From assembly GCA_001552515.1 (NCBI GenBank), contig BCRI01000005.1, positions 62,001 to 126,000 on the forward strand: 64,000 bases of DNA, given 5' to 3'. The translations under genes and the position numbers were made by a program. This document shows, in pieces, positions 10,139 through 18,644 of the stretch. Positions within the stretch are counted from its first letter, which is position 1; each line of letters begins with the position of its first letter. The notes beneath the pieces are model-generated. The model saw nothing but the letters and a program-made list of their open reading frames with translations, searched no databases and was not told the origin of the DNA. This DNA is from Sphaerimonospora mesophila NBRC 14179 = JCM 3151 (lineage in GTDB: Bacteria; Actinomycetota; Actinomycetes; Streptosporangiales; Streptosporangiaceae).

Positions 10139-11217
10139 CGGACAACAACATCGAGCGGCCGGAGGGCCGGGTGGTCCCGGCGCGCGTCGTCGGCACGCCG
10201 CCCGCCGCCGGGCCGAGCCTCGGCGAGGAACCGGTGCACGCGCCCCCGGGAGACCCGGGGGTCGTGGAACAGGACCCGGCCGCCGCTCGCCGGGCCGAGC
10301 GCGTGGTCGCGCTGCTGTTCACGATCGCGTTCCTGGCCGGCGCGGGATTCATCGCGTCCTATGTGACGTTCCAGGTCGGCGACATCGACAGCACCGCCAC
10401 GTCGAACTTCGCGCTCGGCGGCACGCTCACCCTGGCGCTGCTCTCGCTGGCGATCGGCATCACGGTCTGGGTCCGCCAGATCATGCCGAAGTACAACCTG
10501 GTCCAGGAGCGCCACGCGATGGTCTCCGACCCGGAGACCCGCGAGTACGTCAAGGAGACGTTCCTCCAGGGCGCGAACGAGAGCGGCTTCGTCAAGCACG
10601 GGCTGCTGCGCCGTACGCTCCTGCTGGCCGCGGCGCCGCTGGGCCTGGCCCCGCTGGTGCTGCTCAAGGACCTCGGCCCGCTGCCGGGCACGGTGCTGCG
10701 CCACACGGTGTGGGGCAAGCCGACCGAGAACGGCAAGCCGCGCCGGCTCGTGGTCGAGGGCACCGGCCAGCCGATCCGCGCCGCCGACTTCAACTCGCCG
10801 GGCGGCATCCTCTCTGTGGTCCCCGAGGGTTACGAGCACGACCTGAACGAGCTGGCCAAGGCCACGCTGATCCTGCTCAAGCTCCGGCAGGAGGAGTTCA
10901 AGTCGGGCACGAACCTGAACTGGACGCACGACGGCATCGTGGCCTACTCGAAGATCTGCACCCATGTGGGCTGCCCCGCCGCGCTGTACGAGCAGACGAC
11001 CCACCACATCCTCTGCCCGTGCCACCAGTCGACGTTCGACGCGGCCGACGGCGCCAAGGTCATCTTCGGCCCCGCCGCCCGGCCGCTGCCGCAGCTCCCC
11101 ATCGGGATCGACGACGAGGGCTACCTCATCGCCAAGTCCGACTTCCACGTCCCCGTCGGCCCCAGCTTCTGGGAGCGCGGCGACGCCGAGGCGGAAGCAA
11201 GGGAGACCAAGTCATGA
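10135..11217 (+). CDS. qcrA: Cytochrome bc1 complex Rieske iron-sulfur subunit
   Basis: A 360-residue Rieske protein with three predicted N-terminal helices, as in actinobacterial QcrA, which is longer than the single-anchor proteobacterial form. The 2Fe-2S ligands are in CTHVGC (Cys 275) and CPCHQS (about 294). It oxidises menaquinol and passes an electron to QcrC. The start overlaps the qcrC stop and the stop overlaps qcrB, both as ATGA. A Pro/Gly-rich cytoplasmic tail precedes the first helix. Confidence 0.95.
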   Translation: MTDNNIERPEGRVVPARVVGTPPAAGPSLGEEPVHAPPGDPGVVEQDPAAARRAERVVALLFTIAFLAGAGFIASYVTFQVGDIDSTATSNFALGGTLTLALLSLAIGITVWVRQIMPKYNLVQERHAMVSDPETREYVKETFLQGANESGFVKHGLLRRTLLLAAAPLGLAPLVLLKDLGPLPGTVLRHTVWGKPTENGKPRRLVVEGTGQPIRAADFNSPGGILSVVPEGYEHDLNELAKATLILLKLRQEEFKSGTNLNWTHDGIVAYSKICTHVGCPAALYEQTTHHILCPCHQSTFDAADGAKVIFGPAARPLPQLPIGIDDEGYLIAKSDFHVPVGPSFWERGDAEAEARETKS

Positions 11218-12830
11218 ACGCTCCTCCCAAGGCCATCGCCGGAACCTCGACGTTCCTCGACGAGCGCCTGGGCGCGGGCAGCTTCCTCAAGCGCAACCTG
11301 AGGAAGATCTTCCCCGACCACTGGTCCTTCCTGCTCGGGGAGATCGCGCTCTACTCGTTCATCATCCTGCTGCTGACCGGGACGTTCCTGACGTTCTGGT
11401 TCAAGCCGGGTATGGGGCACACCACCTACCTCGGCAGCTACGCCCCGTTGTACGGCGTGCAGATGTCGGAGGCCTACGCCTCGACGCTGCACATCACGTT
11501 CGACGTCCGGGGCGGTCTGCTGATCAGGCAGATGCACCACTGGGCCGCGCTGCTGTTCGTGGCCGGGATGATGGTGCACATGCTCCGGGTGTTCTTCACC
11601 GGCGCGTACCGCAAGCCGCGTGAGCTGAACTGGCTCATCGGCGTGCTCCTGCTGTCGCTGGCGCTGGTGGAGGGCCTCACCGGCTACTCCCTCCCCGACG
11701 ACCTGCTCTCCGGCGCGGGTCTGCGGATCACCCAGGGTGTCGCCCTGTCGATCCCGATCGTGGGCACCTACATCTCGTTCTTCCTGTTCGGCGGCGAGTA
11801 TCCGGGCCACGACGTGATCTCGCGCTTCTACTCGCTGCACATCCTGCTCATCCCGGGCATCCTGCTCGCGCTGATCTCCGCCCACATGATCCTCATGTGG
11901 GTGCAGAAGCACACCCAGATGCCGGGCAAGGGCCGGACCGAGAGCAACGTCGTGGGCGCCCCCTTCTACCCGGCGTTCATGGCCAAGGCCGGGGCGTTCT
12001 TCCTGTTCACCTTCGGAGTGATCGCCCTGCTGGGAACGTTCGCCCAGATCAACCCGGTCTGGTTGTACGGTCCCTACACACCGGCGGACATCTCGGCGGG
12101 ATCGCAGCCCGACTTCTACATGGGCTTCCTCGAAGGCTCGCTGCGGCTCATGCCCGCATGGGAGTTCAACCTCTTCGGGTATACGTTCGCCATGAGCGTG
12201 CTGATACCGGCGCTCGTCCCACTGGGCATCGTCATGACGGGTCTGGCGCTGTATCCGTTCCTGGAACAGTGGGTGACCGGCGACCGCCGCGAGCACCACG
12301 TCTGCGACCGGCCGCGCAACAACCCGCACCGCACCGCGATCGGCATGGCGGGCATCACGTTCTACGGCGTCCTGTGGCTGCTGGGCGCCAACGACGAGAT
12401 CTCGTCCACCTTCCACATCAGCCTGTACACGACGACGATCCTCGGGCGGATCGCCATCTTCGTCGGCCCGGCGATCGCGTACTTCGTCGCCTACCGGATC
12501 TGCATCGGCCTGCAGCGCAAGGACGCCGAGGTGCTGTCGCACGGCGTGGAGTCCGGCGTGATCAAGCGGATGCCGAACGGGCAGTACATCGAGGTCCACA
12601 CGCCTCCGGCGGAGGACATCGCGGCGCACATCCGCGGGAAGAAGGAGATCCCGATCATCGAGGGCGGCGTCGACGGCGAGGAGGTCCCGCCGAAGGGCCT
12701 GCGCAGCGGCGTCGGCAGGCTCCGCGCCAAGATGAGCAAGGCGTACGGCACCGACCACGTTCCCTTCCACGAGGAGGAAGTGGAGGAGCACGCCGCGGTC
12801 GGCGCGGGCGAGCACAAGCAGCTCCACTGA
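11214..12830 (+). CDS. qcrB: Cytochrome bc1 complex cytochrome b subunit
   Basis: A 538-residue cytochrome b, carrying hemes bL and bH and the quinone sites, with the extended C-terminal domain usual in actinobacteria. Heme-ligand His pairs fall in MHHWAALLFVAGMMVHMLR and SLHILLIPGILLALISAHM. The PDF-type Qo loop appears as QPDFYMGFLEG. ATG overlaps the qcrA stop. The open frame extends farther upstream in a different reading frame of qcrA, which is not coding. It is the last gene of the ctaE-qcrCAB run, followed by a hairpin. Confidence 0.95.
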   Translation: MNAPPKAIAGTSTFLDERLGAGSFLKRNLRKIFPDHWSFLLGEIALYSFIILLLTGTFLTFWFKPGMGHTTYLGSYAPLYGVQMSEAYASTLHITFDVRGGLLIRQMHHWAALLFVAGMMVHMLRVFFTGAYRKPRELNWLIGVLLLSLALVEGLTGYSLPDDLLSGAGLRITQGVALSIPIVGTYISFFLFGGEYPGHDVISRFYSLHILLIPGILLALISAHMILMWVQKHTQMPGKGRTESNVVGAPFYPAFMAKAGAFFLFTFGVIALLGTFAQINPVWLYGPYTPADISAGSQPDFYMGFLEGSLRLMPAWEFNLFGYTFAMSVLIPALVPLGIVMTGLALYPFLEQWVTGDRREHHVCDRPRNNPHRTAIGMAGITFYGVLWLLGANDEISSTFHISLYTTTILGRIAIFVGPAIAYFVAYRICIGLQRKDAEVLSHGVESGVIKRMPNGQYIEVHTPPAEDIAAHIRGKKEIPIIEGGVDGEEVPPKGLRSGVGRLRAKMSKAYGTDHVPFHEEEVEEHAAVGAGEHKQLH

Positions 12831-12842
12831 GTGACCGAACCG

Positions 12843-12883
12843 TACGGCCCGGGCAGGGGATCTCGTCCCCGGCCCGGGCCGTA
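12843..12883. terminator. Hairpin terminator between qcrB and the AsnC-like gene
   Basis: Twelve-base arms at 12843-12854 and 12872-12883 (TACGGCCCGGGC and its complement), with an inner five-base stem at 12856-12860/12866-12870. It sits between convergent genes and could stop transcription in both directions. There is no U-tract, as is usual for actinobacterial terminators. Confidence 0.7.
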
Positions 12884-12917
12884 GGCATGCCGTCATGGTT
12901 CCGTGCGGTGCGGCGGC

Positions 12918-13205
12918 TCAGTCGGAGGCGTCGAGGCCGATGGAGAAGGCGGCGTCCAGGTCGTGCCGGGAGTAGGCGCGGAAGGCGATGTGCGTCTCGG
13001 TGTGGCGTACGCCGGGCACCTTGTTCAGGCGGCCGGGCACGACCTCGGCCACCTCGTCGTAGCGCTGGACCCGGACCATGGCCAGCAGGTCGAACTCACC
13101 GGTGATGGAGTACACCTCGCTGACGCCGTCCAGCTCTGCGATGGCCGAGGCGACCTCGGGAATCCGGTCGACATCCGCCTTGATGTGGACGATCGCGGTG
13201 ACCAT
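12918..13205 (-). CDS. Stand-alone Lrp/AsnC ligand-binding (RAM) domain protein
   Basis: A 95-residue protein equal to the C-terminal RAM domain of Lrp/AsnC regulators, with no helix-turn-helix. It opens MVTAIVHIKADVDRIPEV and contains GVSEVYSITGEFDLLAMV, the core of the alpha-beta sandwich that binds amino acids in oligomers. The start chosen is the ATG at 13205 with AGGAG upstream on the coding strand; an upstream in-frame extension is intergenic. A small AsnC-like gene beside qcrB is common in actinobacteria. Its role is not established. Confidence 0.85.
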   Translation of the reverse strand: MVTAIVHIKADVDRIPEVASAIAELDGVSEVYSITGEFDLLAMVRVQRYDEVAEVVPGRLNKVPGVRHTETHIAFRAYSRHDLDAAFSIGLDASD

Positions 13206-13268
13206 TCGGTTCTCTCCTGCTTTTCCGTGCCGGTGTTCTTCCTGCCGGTGAAGGCGCATCCGACACTA

Positions 13269-13398
13269 CCGGTGGAACCGGTTCATGAGCACGGCCGGTG
13301 GAACCGGTTCGTGAGCACGGCCGGTGGAACGGGTTCGTGAGCACGGCCGGTGGAACCGGTTCATGAGCACGGCCGGTGGAACCGGCTCAGGAGCACGA
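13269..13398. repeat. Five-copy 26-bp tandem repeat
   Basis: Five head-to-tail copies of a 26-base unit begin at 13269, 13295, 13321, 13347 and 13373. Each holds the palindrome GAACCGGTTC or a one-base variant. Copies 1 and 4 are identical; copies 2 and 3 differ by one or two bases; copy 5 is the most diverged and overlaps the last codons and stop (13387-13389) of the nuclease gene. The array fills most of the gap between that gene and the downstream AsnC-like gene on the same strand. Confidence 0.9.
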
Positions 13399-15069
13399 CC
13401 GCTCGATCCGCTCGACGAAGCGGGCAGCGCCGTACGCGGGCAGGCACCACTCGCCGTCGACCCGGACCAGGCGCACGCCGGGGGAGTCGAGCCAGCGCAG
13501 CAGGCACTCGGTCTCCTCGGCGACCGCGGCGGGGGTGGGCCCCGGGCCGGGCGCCACGGTCTCGGCGGTGGCGACCAGCGCGTCCACGTAGGGCGTCGGG
13601 TGGGCGCCGCGCGGCATCACGCCGGCCGCGGCGAGCCTGCCGTACCGGATGACGTGGATGTCCCACCCGCCGTCGAAGGCGGGAGAGGCGGCCACCATCT
13701 GCCGGATCGCGGTGAGCGACCGCAGGCGCTGCATGCGGGCCGCCGCCCGCAGGTAGGCGGAGAGCCGGTCGCGTTCCGCCGCGGCCTCCTCGTACCGCTG
13801 CTCGGCCGCGAGGTGCCGCATCCGCTCCTCGATCGCGGAGAAGACGACCTGCGGGTCGTGCTCCATGGCATGCCTGGCGGCGCTGACATGGCGGGCGTAT
13901 GCCTCCTGGCTCTCCCTGCCGTCGCAGGGTGCGCCGCAGCGCCCGATCTCGGCCAGCACGCAGGCGCTGCGGCGGACGCGCGTGGACAGGCGCTGGGTGC
14001 ACCGCCGCAGCGGCAGCGCCTCGTGCATGGCGGCGCGGGCGTCGTCGGCCGAGCGGGTGCTGCCGAAGGGGCCCAGGTACGCCGCGCCGTCGTCCTTCAG
14101 TTCGCGGACGATGCTCAGCCTCGGGAACGGCTCGTCGGTCAGCTTGAGCCAGACCACCCGCTCGGGATTGCGCGACCGCCGGTTGTAGCGCGGTTTGGTC
14201 GACCCGATCAGCCTGAGCTCGCGGATCTCGGCCTCCAGGGAGGTGGCGCACACGATCGTGCGGACGCGTTCGGCGATGCCGACCATCTCCCGGATCCGCG
14301 GACGCGTCTCGCCCGCCGTGAAGTAGCTGCGTACACGGTTGCGCAGGTGGGTGCTCTTGCCGATGTAGAGCGCCTCGCCCTTGGCGTCCTCGAAGACGTA
14401 CACGCCGGGGACGCCGGGGACGCCCTCGGCCAGGTGCCGCTTGCGCCGCTGCTCGGGCGTCGGGGTCCGGGAGTAGCCGCGCAGTTCCTCCAGCGTCTGC
14501 ACGCCCAGCGAGCCGACCCGCGCGATCAGGCCGTGCAGGACGTCGACGGTCGCCCGGGCGTCGGCCAGCGCCCGGTGGCACGGCTCGCTGGGGCTGCGGA
14601 AGAACCGGGCCAGCGTGGCCAGCTTGCAGTTGGGGGTCTCGTCGCGGGTGAGCACGCGCCGGGCGAGGTCGACGGTGTCGACGACCGGGTTGGCCGGCGG
14701 GGGGTAGCCGCCGGCCGCGCAGGCGGCCCGGATGAACGACATGTCGAAGGGCGCGTTGTGCGCGACCAGGGTCGTCCCGGCGATGAACTCCAGGAAGCTC
14801 GGGAGCACCTCGGGGAACTTCGGCGCGGCGACGACCATCGCGTCGGTGATGCCGGTGAGCACCGAGATGAACGGCGGGATGGGGCCGCCGGGGTCGACCA
14901 GCGTGGCGAACTCGCCCAGCACCTCGCCGCCGCGCACCTTGACCGCGCCGATCTCGGTGACCGCGTGCTCGGCGGCGGATCCGCCCGTGGTCTCCAGGTC
15001 GAAGACGACGAACGTCACCTCGCGCAGGGGAGTGCCGAGATCGTCGATGGTGCCCTGTACCGCGTCCAC
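13387..15069 (-). CDS. DEDDh exonuclease / GIY-YIG (UvrC-like) fusion nuclease
   Basis: About 560 residues. The N-terminal DEDDh exonuclease domain resembles DNA polymerase III epsilon: FDLETTGG near residue 23, then HNAPFD, then HRALADARATVD near 180. It is followed by a GIY-YIG endonuclease domain, GVYVFEDAKGEALYIGKSTH near 230, and a Cys-containing UvrC-like tail with GRCGAPCDG. This is the known actinobacterial fusion related to Cho/UvrC, presumably acting in DNA repair. The open frame continues 287 codons upstream without family similarity. GTG 15069 is taken as start because the conserved VQGTIDDLGTPLREVTF begins there; the Shine-Dalgarno is weak. Confidence 0.85.
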   Translation of the reverse strand: MDAVQGTIDDLGTPLREVTFVVFDLETTGGSAAEHAVTEIGAVKVRGGEVLGEFATLVDPGGPIPPFISVLTGITDAMVVAAPKFPEVLPSFLEFIAGTTLVAHNAPFDMSFIRAACAAGGYPPPANPVVDTVDLARRVLTRDETPNCKLATLARFFRSPSEPCHRALADARATVDVLHGLIARVGSLGVQTLEELRGYSRTPTPEQRRKRHLAEGVPGVPGVYVFEDAKGEALYIGKSTHLRNRVRSYFTAGETRPRIREMVGIAERVRTIVCATSLEAEIRELRLIGSTKPRYNRRSRNPERVVWLKLTDEPFPRLSIVRELKDDGAAYLGPFGSTRSADDARAAMHEALPLRRCTQRLSTRVRRSACVLAEIGRCGAPCDGRESQEAYARHVSAARHAMEHDPQVVFSAIEERMRHLAAEQRYEEAAAERDRLSAYLRAAARMQRLRSLTAIRQMVAASPAFDGGWDIHVIRYGRLAAAGVMPRGAHPTPYVDALVATAETVAPGPGPTPAAVAEETECLLRWLDSPGVRLVRVDGEWCLPAYGAARFVERIERSCS

Positions 15070-15184
15070 GCCATGACGATAGAGACCCGGACCGACATTC
15101 GTCTCTCCCGTCTCACTGACCGCGGAACGGCCACCGGCGTGGCAGCCGTACCCTTGGAAAAAGGACACGATGAGGAGCGACGAG

Positions 15185-16501
15185 ATGAGTTCAGCCGGGG
15201 AAGGCCTGTCTCGTCCGTTGCCAGAGCGGGTCCGGTTACACGTCGTGGAGGTCGCGGCGCAGGTGCTGGGCACGATGCCGGCGGCCGCCGTACCATCGCC
15301 GCTGCGCGGCATCGCGAGGTTCGAGCCGCGTAAGCGTGCCCGCCTCGGCGCCGCGCCGATCGCCGCCCAGTTGGAGTCCGACAAGGAGTTCCGCGAGCTG
15401 GTGGCCGAGGCGGTCGAGACGGCCTGGCCCGAGCTGGTGGCGGGCCTCGCCGAGGGCACCGTGCCTCCGGCGGCCGATCCGGTGCTGGTGGCGGCGGCGG
15501 CGTATCTGACCCGTCCGCCGGGCTGGCCGGACCTGGTGGAACAGGCGCGGGCGGAGCTCGAGCGGGCGGCCTCGCTCGGCAACCAGCGAGAGCAGGCCGA
15601 GACCCGGCTGCGCGAGCAGCTGGCCGCGCAGCGTGCCGCCGCCAAGGAGGAGGTCGAGCGGGTCCGCGAGCAGCTCAAGACGTTGCGCGCGGAGAACGCC
15701 GATCTGCGGCGCAAGCTGCACGACGCGAGAGAGCGGCTCAGGGCGGCGGAGGCGAGGGCGGCCGAGTCCGCGGCGGAGGCGGCCGAGGCCAGGGCCAGGG
15801 CCGCCGAGGTGAGCGGCACCAGCGAGACCGAGATGCGCAGGCTCAAGGAGCGTCTGGCGGACGCCGAGCGGCAGCGGGAGGCCTCCCGACGCGCGGCCAG
15901 GGAGGGCCGCAGTGTGGAGGACGTCCGCATCCGGGTGCTCCTCGACGCGCTTCAGGGGACGGTGGCGGGGTTGCGCAAGGAGCTCGCCCTGCCCACGACC
16001 ATCAGCAGGCCGGCCGACTCCGTGGCGGCGGTGGCCCCGGATTCGCCGGGTGTGACCGCGGTCCCCGCCAGGGCGCTCGCCGACGACGACCCCCAGCTGC
16101 TGGACCAGCTTCTCGCGATCCCCCACCTGCATCTGATCGTCGACGGATACAACGTGACCAAGACGGGCTATCCGTCGCTCACGCTGGCCGACCAGCGGAC
16201 CCGGCTCCTCACCGGACTCGGCGGCCTGGCCGTACAGTCCCGTGTGGAGGTGACCTGCGTCTTCGACGGCGCCGAGCTGGACGGTCCGGTCCACGTCTCT
16301 GCGCCGCGCGGGGTGCGGGTGAGGTTCAGCGCGCCGGGGGAGATCGCCGACGACCTGATCAGGCAGCTGGTGCGCGCCGAGCCGAAGGGCCGGTCGATGG
16401 CGGTGGTCTCGTCGGACCGGGAGGTGGCCGACTCCGTGCGCAGGATGGGGGCCAGGCCGGTGCCCGCGCTGCTGCTGCTCCGCCGCCTCGGCCGGGGCTG
16501 A
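15185..16501 (+). CDS. NYN-domain (YacP-like) RNA-binding/nuclease protein
   Basis: About 438 residues. An N-terminal region of unknown fold is followed by a long Glu/Arg/Ala coiled coil (about residues 110-250) and a C-terminal NYN/PIN-like domain with LIVDGYNVTKTGYP, TCVFDGAELDGP and VVSSDREVADSVRR, the acidic residues of this metal-dependent nuclease fold. Relatives such as YacP (Rae1) cleave mRNA. Start chosen at ATG 15185, with AGGAG at 15173; ATG 15170, 15 bases upstream, is also possible. It is divergent from the DEDDh nuclease gene with about 115 bp between them. Confidence 0.85.
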   Translation: MSSAGEGLSRPLPERVRLHVVEVAAQVLGTMPAAAVPSPLRGIARFEPRKRARLGAAPIAAQLESDKEFRELVAEAVETAWPELVAGLAEGTVPPAADPVLVAAAAYLTRPPGWPDLVEQARAELERAASLGNQREQAETRLREQLAAQRAAAKEEVERVREQLKTLRAENADLRRKLHDARERLRAAEARAAESAAEAAEARARAAEVSGTSETEMRRLKERLADAERQREASRRAAREGRSVEDVRIRVLLDALQGTVAGLRKELALPTTISRPADSVAAVAPDSPGVTAVPARALADDDPQLLDQLLAIPHLHLIVDGYNVTKTGYPSLTLADQRTRLLTGLGGLAVQSRVEVTCVFDGAELDGPVHVSAPRGVRVRFSAPGEIADDLIRQLVRAEPKGRSMAVVSSDREVADSVRRMGARPVPALLLLRRLGRG

Positions 16502-16623
16502 AGAGGCGGGAGGGGCTGCCCGGACAGCCGGTGCCGGGCTGTGCTCGAGGCCGGCCAGGTTGAAGCTTGAAGATCGCATGAGTAGAGTCGCGCCAGGCTT
16601 GGGACGATCTCGAGGGGGCCTTG

Positions 16624-17583
16624 GTGCGAGGGCGCTTACCGGTGGCCGCCGGCATGGCCGCCGTGCTTTTGCTGCTGCCGAACATGGACGCGCAGGCGGA
16701 TCCGAGACCGACCGTGGCTCAGGCCAAAGCGAAGTTGAAGCAGCTGAACGAGCAGGCCGACAAGCTCGTAGACCGTTACAACGCGGCCAACGAGAAGTGG
16801 AAGAAGGCCAAGAAGCAGTACGACGCGGTCAACGACGACTATCGCAAGCACGCCAAGCGGGTCGAGGAACTGCGCGAGGGGGTCGTCTCCATCGCGGTGA
16901 ACGACTACCAGTTCGGCGACCTGGCGTGGAACGGCGTCCTCTACGGCACCGACCCGGAGGCGGCCCTCAGCGGCATGGCCGCACTCGACCAGCTCTCCCA
17001 GGAGCGCGCCCGCAAGCTCGAGGCGTACGAGGGCGCCATCTCGGGGCTCAAGCAGCGACGGGACAGGAAGAAGTCGGCCTACGACTCCGCCGTGAAGGTC
17101 AAGGGCGACCTCGCCAAGGAGAAGGATGAGGTCGAAAAGCTCGTCAAGCGGCAGATGGCACTGCTGCGCGAACTCGGTGCGTTCAACCCCGGCAACCCGA
17201 ACAGCGCGGGAGCCGTCTACACCGGGCCGGCGTCGGGCAACGCGCTCACCGCGCTGCAGTTCGCCTACAAGCAGATCGGCAAGCCCTACCGGTACGGCGG
17301 GACGGGACCGAGCGGCTGGGACTGCTCAGGGCTCGTTCAGGCGGCCTGGGCGGCGGCCGGGGTGCGGCTGCCCCGGACGAGCTATGAGCAGTGGGCGTGG
17401 GGCGCCGGCCGGCGGGTGTCCCTGAACGAGTTGCAGGCCGGTGACCTGCTCTGGCACTCGGGCTACGGACACGTCGGGATCTATGACGGGGCCGGCAAGG
17501 TGGTCCACGCTCCCCAGACGGGAGATGTGGTGAAAGTCACCCCACTTGCCCAATATCGCCCGATTGGTGCGGTACGCCCCTGA
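16624..17583 (+). CDS. Secreted NlpC/P60 peptidoglycan endopeptidase with coiled coil
   Basis: About 319 residues. A signal peptide ends near AQADPRP. A long coiled coil (residues 35-185) resembles the RipA/PcsB regulatory arm. A C-terminal NlpC/P60 domain has the catalytic Cys in WDCSGLV (about residue 234) and His in GYGHVGIY. Such enzymes cut D-Glu-meso-DAP bonds in peptidoglycan, often during septum splitting. GTG 16624 is favoured, with AGGGGG at 16613; TTG 16621 is in frame. A second NlpC/P60 gene lies downstream behind its own riboswitch. Confidence 0.9.
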   Translation: MRGRLPVAAGMAAVLLLLPNMDAQADPRPTVAQAKAKLKQLNEQADKLVDRYNAANEKWKKAKKQYDAVNDDYRKHAKRVEELREGVVSIAVNDYQFGDLAWNGVLYGTDPEAALSGMAALDQLSQERARKLEAYEGAISGLKQRRDRKKSAYDSAVKVKGDLAKEKDEVEKLVKRQMALLRELGAFNPGNPNSAGAVYTGPASGNALTALQFAYKQIGKPYRYGGTGPSGWDCSGLVQAAWAAAGVRLPRTSYEQWAWGAGRRVSLNELQAGDLLWHSGYGHVGIYDGAGKVVHAPQTGDVVKVTPLAQYRPIGAVRP

Positions 17584-17606
17584 GGTCGCTTTTTGATCTC
17601 TTTGTG

Positions 17607-17632
17607 CTAAATGTGAGCAGCATCACATTTAG
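17607..17632. promoter_or_regulatory. Crp-type operator
   Basis: A perfect inverted repeat with 10-base arms, CTAAATGTGA and TCACATTTAG, separated by GCAGCA. The core TGTGA-N6-TCACA is the consensus recognised by Crp/GlxR-type regulators. It is centred at 17619.5. A possible -10 hexamer TATCCT lies at 17649-17654, so a start near 17661 would place the box near -41.5, a class II activator position (inference). Confidence 0.75.
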
Positions 17633-17794
17633 GTGAATTTCGTCCGGGTATCCTGCGGTTTTTACCTTACCCGGAGCTTAAACGATCTCCTTCTCCTTGG
17701 GGTGGCCTTTGCCGTTCGGTGGCGCGTCCGGATAGCTTCTGGGCCCGCGGCGAGCACCGGACCACCGGTCTCGTCCCGCATCCAATCGGTGATC

Positions 17795-17966
17795 TGCCGA
17801 GTCCGTGCAGTCAGGAGGCACGGAGCCGGGGAACCAACGACCCTCGGATTCAGGGGTCAGGGGTGAATCGGCGCGCCGGGAGCGTTCCAAACGCTGCCAC
17901 CCGGGTGCCGTAGGGCGACTTCCCCGCCCGAACCCGTCAGCTAACCCGGTAGGCGCGAGCGGAAGA
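17795..17966 (+). ncRNA. ydaO/yuaA-type c-di-AMP riboswitch
   Basis: The leader of the second NlpC/P60 gene carries the conserved blocks of the c-di-AMP aptamer in order: GAGCCGGGGAACC near 17823, GGGGTGAATCGG near 17860, AGGGCGACTTCCCCGCC near 17912 and CGAACCCGTCAGCTAACC near 17929, ending GGTAGGCG near 17955. In actinobacteria this riboswitch often lies before cell-wall hydrolase genes and turns them off when c-di-AMP is high. The outer boundaries are approximate because pairing of P1 was judged by eye. Confidence 0.88.
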
Positions 17967-17980
17967 CCCTAGGAGAGATC

Positions 17981-18604
17981 CTGTCTACCACCCCCGCGAA
18001 TCTGTCCCATCGTGCCCGTCTCGTCCTCGGTGGCGTCGTGCTGACGTCCTCCCTCGGGGCCATCGCCGCACCGGCGTCGGCGGACGACTCGGTGACCGTG
18101 ACCGTCACCAAGGCGAACCCGGCGGTCGGACGGGCCGCCTCGGCCGACGACCCCGCGGCGCAGAAGACGTCGGATAAGACGAGCACGGAGAAGACGAGCA
18201 CGGAGAAGAAGGAGGCGAAGCCGAGCCGGGCCGAGCGTCAGCAGGCCAAGGCCAAGCAGGCCGTCAAGGTCGCCAAAAGGCATATCGGCGCCCCCTACCG
18301 CTGGGGCGCCACCGGACCGCGAGCGTTCGACTGCTCCGGCCTCGTCCAGTTCGCCTGGCGCAAGGCGGGAGTACGCCTCCCGCGCACCACGTGGTCGATG
18401 CTCGGCGCGGTGCGCAAGAAGGTCGCCTGGCGGAACCTCAAGGCCGGTGACCTCGTCTTCACCAGCGGCGGCGGTCACGTGGGCATGTACATCGGGCGCG
18501 GCAGGATCGTCCACGCGCCGCACAGCGGGACCCGGGTGAGGATCGACAAGCTCGACGCCTACCGCAAGCGCACCTTCGTGGGAGCCGTACGACCCGGGGT
18601 CTGA
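17981..18604 (+). CDS. Secreted NlpC/P60 cell-wall hydrolase under riboswitch control
   Basis: About 207 residues if translation begins at CTG 17981. That start follows AGGAGAG (17971-17977) and gives a complete signal peptide: basic n-region, hydrophobic core, cleavage near PASADD. The first conventional start, GTG 18038, would lose the n-region. A Lys/Glu/Thr-rich linker follows (repeated KTSTE near 70). Then comes the NlpC/P60 domain, with catalytic Cys in FDCSGLV (residue 118 from CTG) and His in GGGHVGMY. It would cleave peptide stems of peptidoglycan. Control by a Crp-type box and c-di-AMP riboswitch is inferred from the leader. Confidence 0.85.
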   Translation: MSTTPANLSHRARLVLGGVVLTSSLGAIAAPASADDSVTVTVTKANPAVGRAASADDPAAQKTSDKTSTEKTSTEKKEAKPSRAERQQAKAKQAVKVAKRHIGAPYRWGATGPRAFDCSGLVQFAWRKAGVRLPRTTWSMLGAVRKKVAWRNLKAGDLVFTSGGGHVGMYIGRGRIVHAPHSGTRVRIDKLDAYRKRTFVGAVRPGV

Positions 18605-18644
18605 CGTCACCGCTGCCGCCGCGCGGCCCCGTACGATGCTCGGC

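Noticed and set aside
15070-15930. 287-codon upstream extension of the DEDDh nuclease frame
   Set aside because: Antisense to the NYN gene coiled coil; no family similarity and Ser/Ala/Arg-rich shadow composition.
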